A stretch of DNA of 57,415 nt. Origin: Candidatus Bathyarchaeota archaeon. Lineage in GTDB: Archaea; Thermoproteota; Bathyarchaeia; 40CM-2-53-6. Both the position numbers and the translations under genes were made by a program. The stretch covers positions 1 through 57,415 of the forward strand of contig VBBD01000008.1 in the NCBI GenBank assembly GCA_005882895.1. The letters are read 5' to 3'. Within the stretch, counting starts at the first letter, position 1. Every line of letters starts with the position of its first letter. Positions 9,242-18,059 of the stretch are shown here, one piece after another. The notes under the pieces are model-generated. The model searched no databases. It was not told the DNA's origin and was given only the letters and a program-made list of their open reading frames with translations.

Positions 9242-9282
9242 CTCGGGAACCCCCGCTTTCCGCTCCACGAGCAATATCCATT

Positions 9283-9291
9283 CTTAAAGCC
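9283..9291 (-). promoter_or_regulatory. TATA box of tRNA-Leu
   Basis: The minus strand shows CTTTAAGAA about 27 nt before the first nucleotide of the mature tRNA, the standard position for an archaeal TATA box driving a tRNA gene. Confidence 0.6.
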
Positions 9292-9431
9292 AATCTAACC
9301 AGAGACTCTGCCTAAGTCTCAAGTCTTCTCGAAGTCTCCGATCGACTCCCCCTGTTCTCGGATCTGAGATACAATCTCTACAAATCCAGCAAGTGTCAGC
9401 GTTCTTCTTGCAGAAGGGTCTGGCGGAAAAG

Positions 9432-9893
9432 ATGTCTCCCAGCAGGACCGTTCGGAGGTCCGTTACGCCAGATTCTGTCAAAGCCCTCATGATCATCGAG
9501 GCAATGGTGATCGCTTTCTTCTCGTTCTGGCTAGCTAACGAGTACGTCTATAACGTGTACTTCCGAATTTACGTGAACAGCGTCTTCGTAGAACACTTCA
9601 CAACCTACACAATCGCACTAGGGCTTGGAATTGGCCTAGCGGGGACAGCTGCCGCAGCGACCCTTTACAAGAACCTTAGAGACGCCAAATTGAAACTAGA
9701 ATTCGTCGCCCCGAAGATTAGAGGTTCTCTTGAGCAAATCCTAGCAAGTCTTCCCTCAATGGAACCGCAAGCGGTGATTCCACCAATTAGCAATGCTCCG
9801 GTCGTCCCAACTCAACCTGCCCAGGAGGCTACGACAGCCATTAGCCCCATTTCCCCTGCTTCTCCTCCGCCGCTTACGGAAGAGGAGAAATAA
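9432..9893 (+). CDS. Small membrane protein with proline-rich tail
   Basis: About 153 residues from the ATG at 9432; an in-frame GTG at 9393 would add 13 residues. Two membrane segments are visible (roughly residues 20-37 and 57-80 of the shorter form), separated by a short aromatic loop. A helical charged stretch and a Pro/Ala/Thr-rich C-terminal tail of ~45 residues follow, probably exposed and disordered. I do not recognise a family. It lies between the tRNA (divergent) and the dnaJ stop (convergent, 7 nt apart), so it is a single-gene unit. Confidence 0.6.
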   Translation: MSPSRTVRRSVTPDSVKALMIIEAMVIAFFSFWLANEYVYNVYFRIYVNSVFVEHFTTYTIALGLGIGLAGTAAAATLYKNLRDAKLKLEFVAPKIRGSLEQILASLPSMEPQAVIPPISNAPVVPTQPAQEATTAISPISPASPPPLTEEEK

Positions 9894-9899
9894 TTTCCT

Positions 9900-11015
9900 T
9901 TAGGGTTTCTCGCCTATTTCCTTGGCGAACTCGGTCAACAGTTCTCTCTGCCGCCGAGAGAGATCCTTCGGAATTTCAACATCAATTCTTACAAGCTCAT
10001 CTCCTCGTCCCCATCCTCCAACCCTCGGAAAGCCCTTGCCTTCTAGGCGAAACACCGTTCCGGGTCTTGTTCCGGGTGGAATCTTTAGCTGTGCCTTCCC
10101 ATCGATAGATGGCACTTGAAGCTCTCCGCCGAGAGCGGCTTTGGGAAAACTGACTTTCGTATCATAGAGAATATTGTCTCCGTCACGTTTGAACGCCTCG
10201 TGAGGCTTCAATCTTATCCGAACATAGAGATCTCCACTGCGCCCTCCCTGAGCAGCGTTCCCTTCTCCCCTGATTCGAAGGCTCTGGCCTTCGTCAGCTC
10301 CGGGGGGAACTTTCACTTGGAGTTTGGTCCTAGTTTTCGCAAGCCCGCTTCCGCTGCAGTTCTTACATGGCTTGTCAATGATGCTTCCTTCTCCTCTACA
10401 TTTGGGGCACGTGGTTATCTGGACGAGCTGGGCAAAGCCAGCTCGACGCACAGTTTGGACCTGGCCTCGGCCACGACAATTACTACAGGTCTTCCTAGAG
10501 CTTCCAGGCTGGGCCCCGGACCCGTTGCATTCCTTGCACTCTGCAAGCCGGGGAACCTCTATCTCCCTCGTCGCTCCACGCGCGACCTCGTCGAAACTAA
10601 TCTGTAAATCGTAGACCAGGTCCTCGCCTCGGGACGGGCCGCTTGAGCTTTCGAAATTCTGGAACCCTCCGAATCCGCCGAGGATTCGTTCCACGAAGCT
10701 GCTGAAACCTCCCCCGAATGAGCCGAAACCCATGTCTCGGAATATGGAATCGAAGTCCGCGCCTCGGAAAATATCCTCGGCGTTATATTTCTGGTAGATT
10801 CCCTCTCGCCCGAACTGGTCGTACTGTTTTCGCTTCTCGTCATCAGACAGTATCGCGTAGGCTTCTGAGATTTCCTTGAACTTCTCAGTGGCCTCAGGCG
10901 CTTTGTTCCTGTCTGGGTGATACTGTAAGGCGAGCTTTCGGTAAGAGCCCTTTATGTCATCCTTGGACGCATTTCGAGTAACCCCGAGCACGTCATAATA
11001 GTCTCGCTTCTCCAT
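9900..11015 (-). CDS. dnaJ: Chaperone DnaJ
   Basis: Type I Hsp40 that delivers substrates to DnaK and stimulates its ATPase. The J-domain is at residues 1-70 with the HPD tripeptide at 33-35. A Gly/Phe-rich linker follows ([11 protein letters not shown]). The zinc domain has four CxxCxGxG repeats beginning [24 protein letters not shown] and CKNCSGSG, and the beta-sandwich client-binding C-terminus comes last. The 371-residue length is normal. It is the last gene of the grpE-dnaK-dnaJ operon, starting at ATG 20 nt after the dnaK stop. Archaeal hsp70 systems are generally regarded as acquired from bacteria, and the gene order here matches that view. Confidence 0.97.
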   Translation of the reverse strand: MEKRDYYDVLGVTRNASKDDIKGSYRKLALQYHPDRNKAPEATEKFKEISEAYAILSDDEKRKQYDQFGREGIYQKYNAEDIFRGADFDSIFRDMGFGSFGGGFSSFVERILGGFGGFQNFESSSGPSRGEDLVYDLQISFDEVARGATREIEVPRLAECKECNGSGAQPGSSRKTCSNCRGRGQVQTVRRAGFAQLVQITTCPKCRGEGSIIDKPCKNCSGSGLAKTRTKLQVKVPPGADEGQSLRIRGEGNAAQGGRSGDLYVRIRLKPHEAFKRDGDNILYDTKVSFPKAALGGELQVPSIDGKAQLKIPPGTRPGTVFRLEGKGFPRVGGWGRGDELVRIDVEIPKDLSRRQRELLTEFAKEIGEKP

Positions 11016-11035
11016 TCTTTCCTATTCATCTCGCT

Positions 11036-12916
11036 CTACCGAGAGCCTTCGTCTTTTACCTCTCTGAACTCAGCGTCTACAACATTATCATCTTTAGACG
11101 GATTGGCTCCAGGGGCCGATGCCTGCTGGGCGGGCTCACCGGGCTTCTGGGCGGTTACCTTCTGGTAGATCTCAGCGCCGATCTTCTGGAGAATTCGTGA
11201 GAGGTCGTCGCTGGCCGATTTTATCTTTTCGGATTCCTTACCGGACAATGCCGCTCTCAAAGTGCCTGCAGCCTTGTCGATGGTCTCGACCTGTTCCTTG
11301 GTAATCTTGTCTTTCAACTCGTCTTTTGTCTTGTCAGCGGTGTAGAGCATGCTTTCCGCGGTGTTCCTGAGCTCCACCTCTTCCTTTCGTTTCTTATCCT
11401 GATCTGAAAACTGCTCGGCCTCGTGGACCATCTTCTCCTTCTGATCCTTCGAAAGCTTGGTCGAGGCAGCGATCGTGATCTTGTTCTCTTTAGACGTAGC
11501 TAGGTCTTTTGCTGATACATTCAGGATCCCGTTCGCGTCAATATCGAAGGTTACTTCGATTTGGGGAATGCCTCGAGGCGCCGGGGGGATACCTGTCAGA
11601 TTGAACATACCCAAGGATATGTTGTCCGTCGCCATGGCCCTCTCTCCCTGAAGCACGTGGATAGTAACGGTGGTCTGGGAGTCAGCTGCTGTCGAGAATA
11701 TCTGGCTGCGCTTTGTCGGGATGGTAGTGTTTCTCTCCATAATCTTTGTGGCGACGCCTCCCAGTGTTTCAACGCCTAGTGATAGCGGTGTGACGTCCAA
11801 GAGGAGTATGTCTTTGACCTCTCCGGCGAGGACTGCGCCTTGAATGGCAGCTCCGACGGCAACGCATTCCATAGGGTCGACGCCGCGCTCGGCTTGCTTG
11901 CCGACTATGTCCTCGACGAATTTTCGCACGAGTGGCATTCGGGTCTGGCCACCGATGAGTATAATCCTGTCCACATCTTTCGGGGTAAGCTTCGCGTCAT
12001 CGAGGGTTCTCTTGATCGGCGTCTCAACTCTCCGAACTATGGGATTAGCAAGCTCTTCTAGCTTAGCCCTAGTCACGGTTGTGTGGAGATGTTTAGGCTG
12101 GGAAGAATCTGCTGAAATGAAGGGTAGATCGACATCTGTTGTGAGTAAAGTTGAGAGTTCGATCTTCGCCTTTTCCGCGGCCTCCTTGAGCCGAGTCATG
12201 GCCATGCGATCGTTTCGTAGGCTTATGCCAGTCTGGCGCTGAAACTCGGTGAGCAAGTATTCGACGATCGCATTGTCAATGTCTGTCCCTCCTGTCTGTG
12301 TGTCTCCGCTCGTCGCCAAGACCTGGAAGACTCCGCCACCAAATTCCATCAGCGTGACGTCATGTGTTCCGCCTCCGAAGCTGAACACCATGATCTTCAT
12401 CTCCTTGTCGGCCTTGTCCAGCCCGTAGGCGAGACACGCGGCTGTGGGTTCGTTAATTATTCTGGCAACTTCGAAGCCAGCGATTTCTCCGGCGTCCTTG
12501 GTTGCTTGTCGTTGGTTGTCGTTGAAGTGGGCGGGGACGGTGATTACCGCTTTCTTTGTCGGGCGTCCAAGAAACGTCTCGGCGTCTTGTCTTATCTTTT
12601 GGAGTATGAACGCGGAGAGTTGCTGTGGAGTATAGTCTTTCCCGGCGACATGGACTTTGTAGTCGGTGCCCATCTTCCTCTTGATCTCGATAATGGTCCC
12701 GTCAGGATTCGTGGCTGCCTGTCTCTTAGCAGGCTCACCGACTATCAATTGGCCCTCTTTGGTGAAGGCGATGACCGAGGGGAACATCTTCCCGGCCGCG
12801 GTCTGTCCCTCGGCACTTGGGATAACGACCGGGCGTCCGGCTTCCATTATTGCGGCAGCCGAATTCGTCGTTCCGAGGTCTATTCCTATGATCTTCTCTG
12901 TCTCAGGCTTACTCAT
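11036..12916 (-). CDS. dnaK: Hsp70 chaperone DnaK with an altered catalytic site
   Basis: ATP-driven folding chaperone of 626 residues. The ATG at 12916 overlaps the grpE stop in an ATGA arrangement, so translation is probably coupled; an ATG nine bases upstream (12925) is the alternative. Nucleotide-binding motifs: IDLGTTNS (12-19), the IKR lysine (79), NEPTAA (155-160) and GGGT (181-184). The residue before the phosphate-2 loop, normally Asp (D199 of Hsc70, D194 of E. coli DnaK), is Ser179 in [11 protein letters not shown], and the usual Phe is His185. The substrate domain and lid are complete, ending in a Gln/Pro/Ala-rich tail and a DAEFREV-like end. Confidence 0.96.
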   Translation of the reverse strand: MSKPETEKIIGIDLGTTNSAAAIMEAGRPVVIPSAEGQTAAGKMFPSVIAFTKEGQLIVGEPAKRQAATNPDGTIIEIKRKMGTDYKVHVAGKDYTPQQLSAFILQKIRQDAETFLGRPTKKAVITVPAHFNDNQRQATKDAGEIAGFEVARIINEPTAACLAYGLDKADKEMKIMVFSFGGGTHDVTLMEFGGGVFQVLATSGDTQTGGTDIDNAIVEYLLTEFQRQTGISLRNDRMAMTRLKEAAEKAKIELSTLLTTDVDLPFISADSSQPKHLHTTVTRAKLEELANPIVRRVETPIKRTLDDAKLTPKDVDRIILIGGQTRMPLVRKFVEDIVGKQAERGVDPMECVAVGAAIQGAVLAGEVKDILLLDVTPLSLGVETLGGVATKIMERNTTIPTKRSQIFSTAADSQTTVTIHVLQGERAMATDNISLGMFNLTGIPPAPRGIPQIEVTFDIDANGILNVSAKDLATSKENKITIAASTKLSKDQKEKMVHEAEQFSDQDKKRKEEVELRNTAESMLYTADKTKDELKDKITKEQVETIDKAAGTLRAALSGKESEKIKSASDDLSRILQKIGAEIYQKVTAQKPGEPAQQASAPGANPSKDDNVVDAEFREVKDEGSR

Positions 12917-13532
12917 TGTCGCCAATCTCCTCTAGAGCAGACTTCTCGGATTTAGACTCACGCTCAACGGGATTCTCGGCTACTTTGACGATGCTGGGCC
13001 GTAGGACCTTTCCCTTCAGCGTGTATCCTTGCCGAATCTCTTCCACAATTGTGCCCTCCTCTTCGTCCGACACAACTCGAAGCGCGGCATCATGGAGATC
13101 GGGGTTGAACTTTGACCCTAGGCTCTGGATCTTCTCGACCCCCTCCTTCGAGAGGATGCTCTGTAACCGTTTATGGACCATTGCGACCCCCTCAGCTATT
13201 GTCGGGTTCTCGTTGCTTCCCCTCGCTTCTCTGAGTGCTAGTTCCAGCTCGTCGTTAACGACTATAATTTCCGACAGAAGTCGCTGGTTTCCGAACTGTC
13301 TGTTGTCAGACATCTCTTTCTCCACTCTCTTTCGGTAGTTCTCGAAATCGGCCTGGAGGTACTGCAGACGCCGTAGATAGTCCTCCGACTTCGCCCTCTC
13401 TTTCTCCACTGCCTCCACGGCCTCCTTCAACATGGTTTCCGCGTTTTCTCCTTCGAGAGGTTTCTTGGAGGGCGGTTGAGCCTCTACGGTTTCGGTTGCT
13501 AGATGTCTCTTTTTCTCGCTCACCACAACCAC
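12909..13532 (-). CDS. grpE: Nucleotide exchange factor GrpE
   Basis: Releases ADP from DnaK. The protein has about 207 residues from the GTG at 13532; in-frame GTGs at 13526 and 13523 are possible alternatives. A charged N-terminal region leads into a long coiled coil (about residues 30-105, including [12 protein letters not shown], the GrpE signature start). The beta-wing then holds [12 protein letters not shown] and the typical [17 protein letters not shown]. It is first in the operon, with its stop overlapping the dnaK start. A TATA-like GGTTTAATTTTT lies about 60 nt upstream (13591-13602). Confidence 0.95.
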   Translation of the reverse strand: MVVVSEKKRHLATETVEAQPPSKKPLEGENAETMLKEAVEAVEKERAKSEDYLRRLQYLQADFENYRKRVEKEMSDNRQFGNQRLLSEIIVVNDELELALREARGSNENPTIAEGVAMVHKRLQSILSKEGVEKIQSLGSKFNPDLHDAALRVVSDEEEGTIVEEIRQGYTLKGKVLRPSIVKVAENPVERESKSEKSALEEIGDNE

Positions 13533-13590
13533 TTGTCCTCCCCTCGCTGGATTCCCCTTACTAGTTCGACAACCGACTTGGGGAGTCAGG

Positions 13591-13602
13591 GAAAAATTAA
13601 AC
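13591..13602 (-). promoter_or_regulatory. TATA-like box of the grpE-dnaK-dnaJ operon
   Basis: The minus strand reads GGTTTAATTTTT about 60 nt before the GTG start of grpE, in an otherwise GC-rich gap of ~245 nt. I see no inverted repeat resembling a CIRCE element or other heat-shock operator nearby. Confidence 0.4.
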
Positions 13603-13765
13603 CTTCTGACACGTCAACTGTTTACACTGAGCAATAGCTACGCACTAATGCCGAACGAACCCCGCTTTTTCGAAACTTCCCCGAAAGGACGGCTTGTGTT
13701 TCTTCTAAGATGCTGGTTTGGTTACGCTTGGTTGATAGCCCACATAGACGGTGATAGAATCCATT

Positions 13766-13771
13766 CGGAGG
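13766..13771 (+). promoter_or_regulatory. Shine-Dalgarno site of the Spo0M-like gene
   Basis: CGGAGG sits 7-8 nt before the ATG at 13779. It is one of few strong SD sites in the window and selects this ATG over an out-of-frame ATG four bases upstream. Confidence 0.55.
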
Positions 13772-13778
13772 ATCATGT

Positions 13779-14477
13779 ATGGGCTTATTGAGTCATCTTA
13801 CCCATCCAAAGGGAAAGATATGGATCACTCTTGACAAGGCGACTTTCCAAGAGGGAGAAGCGGTTGCGGGCAAAGTAAACATCGAAGCGGAGGAATACAT
13901 TCAATCCAAAGGAGTCAAAGTGGAAGCGCGCGTAGTTGAAAGCTGGAACGAGATGGTCTGGGTCACTCTCCCCAACAACCAAAGGTTCCAAGAGAACCAG
14001 CGTCGAACAAATAATCTCTATCAGCGTGATGTTGTCATCGTTGGGCCTACTGACTTTGGAAAGGGCCCAGCACAGACCTTTCCCTTCAGCGTAGGGATTC
14101 CTCCTTGCAGAGCGACACGGGGCGGGTCCTCTGTCCAGAACTTATTGAAAGCAGTGTTAGAGACCCATGGCAGACCTGACCTGACTAATGAGACTCAAAT
14201 CGCATTTGTCCCAGCGGGGGCCTATGGTTCACCGATGAATGTGGGATATGGGCCGGGACCAATGCCCGCAGGCTACGGACCAAACCCCGGCTATCAACCA
14301 AATCCTGGGTACGGAATGCCGCCTATGAACCCAGGCTACCAACCTTATGGCCAGCAGGGATACGGCGTTCCACCCCCACAACAGCAAGCGCCATCTGTGA
14401 AGGTTCGTTGCAAGTATTGTACCGGACTGATGGACGCTAGTGCGACAAATTGTCCTACTTGCGGCGCCCACCAGTAG
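13779..14477 (+). CDS. Arrestin-fold (Spo0M-like) protein with Gly/Pro/Tyr-rich linker and C-terminal zinc ribbon
   Basis: A 232-residue protein in three parts. Residues 1-145 match the arrestin-like Spo0M sandwich: an ITLDKATFQEGEAVAGKV start and a VLETHGRPDLTNETQI end of domain. Residues ~150-205 are repeats of the NPGYQP/GPGPMP type, a flexible low-complexity linker. Residues ~208-232 form a zinc ribbon, CKYC and CPTC followed by GAHQ. The architecture suggests a scaffold that binds membrane or protein partners at one end. Known Spo0M acts in bacterial sporulation; the archaeal role is unknown. A GGAGG stands 8 nt before the ATG at 13779. The gene is monocistronic and convergent with the EamA gene. 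Confidence 0.75.
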   Translation: MGLLSHLTHPKGKIWITLDKATFQEGEAVAGKVNIEAEEYIQSKGVKVEARVVESWNEMVWVTLPNNQRFQENQRRTNNLYQRDVVIVGPTDFGKGPAQTFPFSVGIPPCRATRGGSSVQNLLKAVLETHGRPDLTNETQIAFVPAGAYGSPMNVGYGPGPMPAGYGPNPGYQPNPGYGMPPMNPGYQPYGQQGYGVPPPQQQAPSVKVRCKYCTGLMDASATNCPTCGAHQ

Positions 14478-14490
14478 TCCTGTCTCCGTC

Positions 14491-15354
14491 TTAGGACGAG
14501 GACGATACTAATAGTACACCAGCGACTATCAGTACAGCGCCCGTTCCTGTGTATATGTTGAATGGATCATTGAATATTATCACTGATAGTACGACGGCAA
14601 CAATCACCTCTATCGGAAGAATGATCGAAGACACCGTCGGAGACACTGTTTCGAGTCCTTTCATGAGAAAATAGTAGGCTCCGAGCGTCGCAACCACTGC
14701 TAGGAATACAACGTAGAAGACGGCTTCCCAGCCGAGGTTGACGGAAGCACCTTGGTCCAAGGGAATGGCGAACATAAGAAGAAGACTTGTGACGAGAATC
14801 ATGCCTCCCGTGACCGCTCGCCCTCCTTTCTGGACAACGAGGTCTTTGGAAAAGATGAAAACCAAAGCTATCGTAACTGCAGTCGCGAGTATCAGCACGT
14901 CGCCTTGGAACTCGGACCGCCCCAAGCTCACAGCTTGACCCCGGGTCACTACCAAGCTTGCTCCAGAGAATCCTGACAATACTCCGAGACCCTTCTTCGC
15001 TGGTATCTTTTCGCTTCCACGGGTCCACGATATGACTGGAATCATCAGAGCCGCCGTGCCTATGATCAGTGCGGCATCTGAGGAAGTTGTGAGATTCTGT
15101 CCTTGGAACTGCAACACATATCCAAAAGCGTTAATGAATCCGACAAACCAGATGGGTCTTGTCCGGAGAAGGGTCCAGTCAACCCATCCCTTTCGACGAA
15201 GAAACAATAGAACCAGAACGGAGGCTATTGAAAATCGAAGAGCGACAAAGAGGTCCGCAGGAAGGAGACCGAGTCCGAGCTTGATAAGGGGCACGCTTGT
15301 ACCAAATAGTATCCCGGAGAGAACTGTTGCCAAGATTCCAATTCTAGGGGCCAA
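14491..15354 (-). CDS. EamA/DMT-family transporter
   Basis: A 287-residue membrane protein with about ten hydrophobic helices arranged as two repeated EamA halves: the first begins ILATVLSGILFGTSVPLIK, the second around AVTIALVFIFSKDL. Family members export amino acids, nucleosides or other small metabolites by drug/metabolite-transporter fold. The substrate here cannot be inferred. The start is TTG at 15354, just before the first helix. The stop is 14 nt from the stop of the convergent Spo0M-like gene. Confidence 0.88.
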   Translation of the reverse strand: MAPRIGILATVLSGILFGTSVPLIKLGLGLLPADLFVALRFSIASVLVLLFLRRKGWVDWTLLRTRPIWFVGFINAFGYVLQFQGQNLTTSSDAALIIGTAALMIPVISWTRGSEKIPAKKGLGVLSGFSGASLVVTRGQAVSLGRSEFQGDVLILATAVTIALVFIFSKDLVVQKGGRAVTGGMILVTSLLLMFAIPLDQGASVNLGWEAVFYVVFLAVVATLGAYYFLMKGLETVSPTVSSIILPIEVIVAVVLSVIIFNDPFNIYTGTGAVLIVAGVLLVSSSS

Positions 15355-15480
15355 TTTTCCTCGCCTCTGGATGGGCGCGTATTGTGCTCTCGCTTTAGAG
15401 TATCACCTCGTCTTGAGAGAGACTAGCGCCAGAGATTCAGCTAGGCTTATCTTCTGGTGGAACACCAATTCTAGCACGAT

Positions 15481-15693
15481 ATGAGCGCGACAAGTCTCTT
15501 GGAGAGGGAACAGGTCGAGTGTGCATACTGTAAGGACTCCAAACCGGCTTCGGAGACGACCTGGTTCATGGCTGAACCAGGCGAGAAATCTGTACGGTTG
15601 TGCGACTTCTGCTACGAGGAAGCAAGGAAACAGCTCCGCCTCCTCCGGATAGTCCGAAACCGCGGAGACTATCCCATAGAAGCAGCATCGTAG
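15481..15693 (+). CDS. Small double-CxxC zinc protein
   Basis: A 70-residue protein from the ATG at 15481. CAYC (14-17) and CDFC (about 41-44) can form one zinc site; between them is an acidic/aromatic segment, and after them a basic helix (EEARKQLRLLRIVRNRG). Length and spacing resemble small archaeal zinc-finger regulators, but I do not recognise a named family. It stands ~125 nt upstream of the flavoprotein gene on the same strand. Confidence 0.6.
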   Translation: MSATSLLEREQVECAYCKDSKPASETTWFMAEPGEKSVRLCDFCYEEARKQLRLLRIVRNRGDYPIEAAS

Positions 15694-15816
15694 CGAAAGA
15701 CCAACTCTTCAACACCAAACACATCCTTCCAGGAGCGTAGCGTTTAGTCGATGACTTCAACCAGTCCTCCACAAAGGGTTAATGCCTTTCTAATCCCCAA
15801 GCGTTGACCGCTAAAA

Positions 15817-16962
15817 TTGTCATCCAACGATAGGGTCGTCGTCCTCGGTTGTGGAATGGGAGGCCTCGCAGTATCAAGCCTCTTAGCCGAGCGGGCGTCA
15901 TCAGCTTCGATTACGATCGTGGAACAGAAGAAAATCTTCGAATTCCCTCCCTCCTTCCCGTTGCTGGCAATGGGTCGCCGCGAACCCGGGAAAGTCCGGC
16001 GTGTCCTTTCGATCTCGAAGAAACGGAAGGTCCGGCTGATCAACGATAGGGTCAGTTCGATTCAGACGTCTTCGAAGACGGTTAGGACGGAATTGGAAGA
16101 GTTGAATTATGACCACCTAGTCATTTCGATGGGCGTCGAGTACTCGCCCGGTGACGTCCCTGGTCTGGAGAAATACGCTCACCAATTTTACGATTTCGAA
16201 TCTGCAATGAAGCTGCGCGATGCTCTTGAGACTCTTGAAAATGGAAAATTAGTAATCGGAATATCGCGATTGCCAATAAAATGTCCTGTCGCGCCATATG
16301 GTCTGGCATTGCTCTTGCAGGATCACTTTGCAAGGGCGAGGAAGAAAGTCGCGGTGGAGTTCTTCACTCCGGAGCCTCATCCGGCTCCAGCTGCGGGTCC
16401 TGTAATCGGCAAGCAGGTGGAGAGGCTTCTAGCAGTCAAGGGAATACCGTTTCACCCGAAGGTCAAGCTTTCCAAGGTGGAGAAGGACAAGGTGGTGTTT
16501 GAGGGAAGGATAGAGCTTCCGTACGATCTGCTGGTCGTTGTTCCGCCTCACAGGTGTCCAAGTGCTGTTGTTAAGGCTGGACTAACTGATTCGTCGGGCT
16601 GGGTCCCTGTGAGCCCCCAAACCTTGGCCACCAGATTTGAAAAGGTCTATGCGATCGGAGATATAACCGCCATCGAGACGCCTCATGCACATGTTCCGTT
16701 TCTGCCGAAGTCAGGAACCTTCGCGCTTGGCCATGCAGACGTTGTCGCGAACAATATTGCAATGTCAATCACTGGGAGAGGGACACGTAAGATATGGGAT
16801 GGAACTGGATCTTGTTTTCTCGAAGTGAACAGGGGAGAAAGCGCTATGCTTCGGGGCGAGTTCCTGTCGAACCCTCCGAGGCTGGAGTTTCACCCGCCCC
16901 GTCGAAAATGGCAGGTAGAGAAGACGAAGCTAGAGGAATACTGGATGACCCATCGATTCTGA
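15817..16962 (+). CDS. Sulfide:quinone reductase-like FAD/NAD(P) oxidoreductase
   Basis: A 381-residue flavoprotein starting at TTG. It has an N-terminal GCGMGG FAD-binding loop (about residues 11-16), the second Rossmann site, and the C-terminal AIGDITAIETPHAHVPFLPKSG segment shared by sulfide:quinone reductases and flavocytochrome c sulfide dehydrogenases. KCPVAPYG around residue 155 places a cysteine where SQR has a redox-active one, and VVPPHRCP near 245-250 is the SQR-style quinone-side block. The C-terminal hydrophobic amphipathic helices seen in SQR are weak, so the acceptor may differ. Likely role: sulfide or persulfide oxidation at the inner membrane face; type uncertain. Confidence 0.75.
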   Translation: MSSNDRVVVLGCGMGGLAVSSLLAERASSASITIVEQKKIFEFPPSFPLLAMGRREPGKVRRVLSISKKRKVRLINDRVSSIQTSSKTVRTELEELNYDHLVISMGVEYSPGDVPGLEKYAHQFYDFESAMKLRDALETLENGKLVIGISRLPIKCPVAPYGLALLLQDHFARARKKVAVEFFTPEPHPAPAAGPVIGKQVERLLAVKGIPFHPKVKLSKVEKDKVVFEGRIELPYDLLVVVPPHRCPSAVVKAGLTDSSGWVPVSPQTLATRFEKVYAIGDITAIETPHAHVPFLPKSGTFALGHADVVANNIAMSITGRGTRKIWDGTGSCFLEVNRGESAMLRGEFLSNPPRLEFHPPRRKWQVEKTKLEEYWMTHRF

Positions 16963-16983
16963 AAAGGGACGGCCCACCGGGGA

Positions 16984-17202
16984 AAAAATCGCCCAGAATC
17001 AGCCCTAATATGCAATCTGGGAGGTCAGTTTAATGTTCCCCCGATGATTCGCTGGGCTAATCGCGTTTTTCGCCGAGCCATCTAAGCCTGGATTATGCCC
17101 TGAATCGCCTGCCTCGCCCGTTATGAGTGCGAGACGGCTAGTGTTCTAGAAAATAGGGGGTCTTAGCGACCATGTCTCGCGCTGCGTAAGTGGGAGAGAC
17201 GT
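16984..17202 (-). repeat. Copy 3 of a ~220 nt dispersed repeat
   Basis: Read on the minus strand it shares blocks with the two copies at 34597-35063: TCTCCCACT at the 5' end, then GTCGCTAAGACCCCC, then GGGCGAGGCAGGCGAT with TCAGGGC and CCAGGCTT, and finally CCAGATT with AGGGCTGATTCTGGGCGATT at the 3' end. It fills most of the 332 nt gap between the flavoprotein stop and the DUF35 stop. I see no open reading frame in it. Confidence 0.7.
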
Positions 17203-17294
17203 AGAACACCGAATGTATTGGTTAGAACGGTTATGTTCACGACTTGCCATCGACCCTGAAGCCGGGCTGGATATTTGCCGAAAGGCGATCTTCG

Positions 17295-18056
17295 TTAGCC
17301 GGACAGGGTGTCTGTGGGTTCGGTTTCAGCCGAGCTCTTAACCGCTTTCCGCCATTCTCTCGCCTTGTCCCCAAGTCTGTGAAGCAACCTGTCCTCCTCG
17401 CGCGTGAGAAGTTCGCCCTTGCCTATCTTATTCCTCAGCGCAGATATTGTCATCTCGTCCTCTTCTATCGGGTATCCTGACTCTTCGATAGAATGCAGAA
17501 GCGATTTAGCCTGGTCATCCCTTGTTCCTTCAGCCTGTCTCTCCACTGTTCCATCATCAGCGGTGACCTTGCTTGGCCCAGTTGAGACCAGCTTGAAAGC
17601 GAGAATGTCAGTGATAGCGCCTGTACGTTCTGACGAGTTCTTGAGAGATGGCGTTACTTTCATCCCGATCGATACTCCATCAAGATCATCAACATCGAGC
17701 AGGTGGACTATTCCGCCCTTGATGCCTTCAAATTTCACGAGTCCAACCGTAACGGGTAATTCCGTGTCGACACCAGATCTGTCCCTATTGACTGAAGTAA
17801 AGCTGTAGACATAACCGGGCTTGTCGATTGGGAACTGGTCCTTCATCTCAATGAAGCAACTGGGACAGTACATTCTAGCCGGAATGTAGGTGCTCTTACA
17901 CTTGGAACATTTCGAGACCAAGAAGCGACCGTTGTCTCGGAGCTCACGTCGAAACTCTTCCCCGGCAACCCCTGCAGTATAGTGGAATTCCAGAGGTATG
18001 CTGTCGGTCCAGTGGCGAGCTTGACCCGGTTGAGCGAGTTTCTCTAAGATCGGCAT
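17295..18056 (-). CDS. DUF35 (zinc ribbon + OB-fold) thiolase partner with helical C-terminal extension
   Basis: A 253-residue Zn-ribbon/OB-fold protein. The zinc ribbon (CSKC and CPSC) is near residues 50-70 and the OB-fold core at about 80-160. DUF35 proteins bind acyl-CoA and form complexes with thiolase-fold enzymes, as in the ChsH2-Ltp2 aldolase or archaeal HMG-CoA synthase assemblies. The C-terminal ~85 residues are an extra charged helical region (EEDEMTISALRNKIG) not found in the shorter neighbour. The ATG lies 3 nt after the stop of the second DUF35 gene, so this is the last gene of a four-gene operon. Confidence 0.85.
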   Translation of the reverse strand: MPILEKLAQPGQARHWTDSIPLEFHYTAGVAGEEFRRELRDNGRFLVSKCSKCKSTYIPARMYCPSCFIEMKDQFPIDKPGYVYSFTSVNRDRSGVDTELPVTVGLVKFEGIKGGIVHLLDVDDLDGVSIGMKVTPSLKNSSERTGAITDILAFKLVSTGPSKVTADDGTVERQAEGTRDDQAKSLLHSIEESGYPIEEDEMTISALRNKIGKGELLTREEDRLLHRLGDKAREWRKAVKSSAETEPTDTLSG

Positions 18057-18059
18057 ATC

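Larger units (their letters stand above)
9093..9256 (-). tRNA. tRNA-Leu(UAA) with three predicted introns
   Basis: Read on the minus strand, acceptor GCGGGGG (9256-9250) pairs with CCCCCGC followed by A73 and an encoded CCA (9093-9095). The T-arm is GTGGG-TTCGAAT-CCCAC and the class II variable arm is TGGC-GTA-GGCC. The gene is 164 nt, 76 more than expected. Removing 9241-9209 (D-loop), 9188-9163 (between nucleotides 32 and 33) and 9157-9141 (between 37 and 38) leaves an 88 nt leucine tRNA with anticodon stem CAGGA/TCCTG and loop CTTAAGA, anticodon UAA at 34-36. Each intron can form a bulge-helix-bulge or relaxed version of it. A TATA-like box lies 27 nt upstream. Confidence 0.9.

Noticed and set aside
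13603-13766. Possible heat-shock operator between grpE and the Spo0M-like gene.
   Set aside because: I found no inverted repeat or CIRCE-like sequence, only a TATA-like box.
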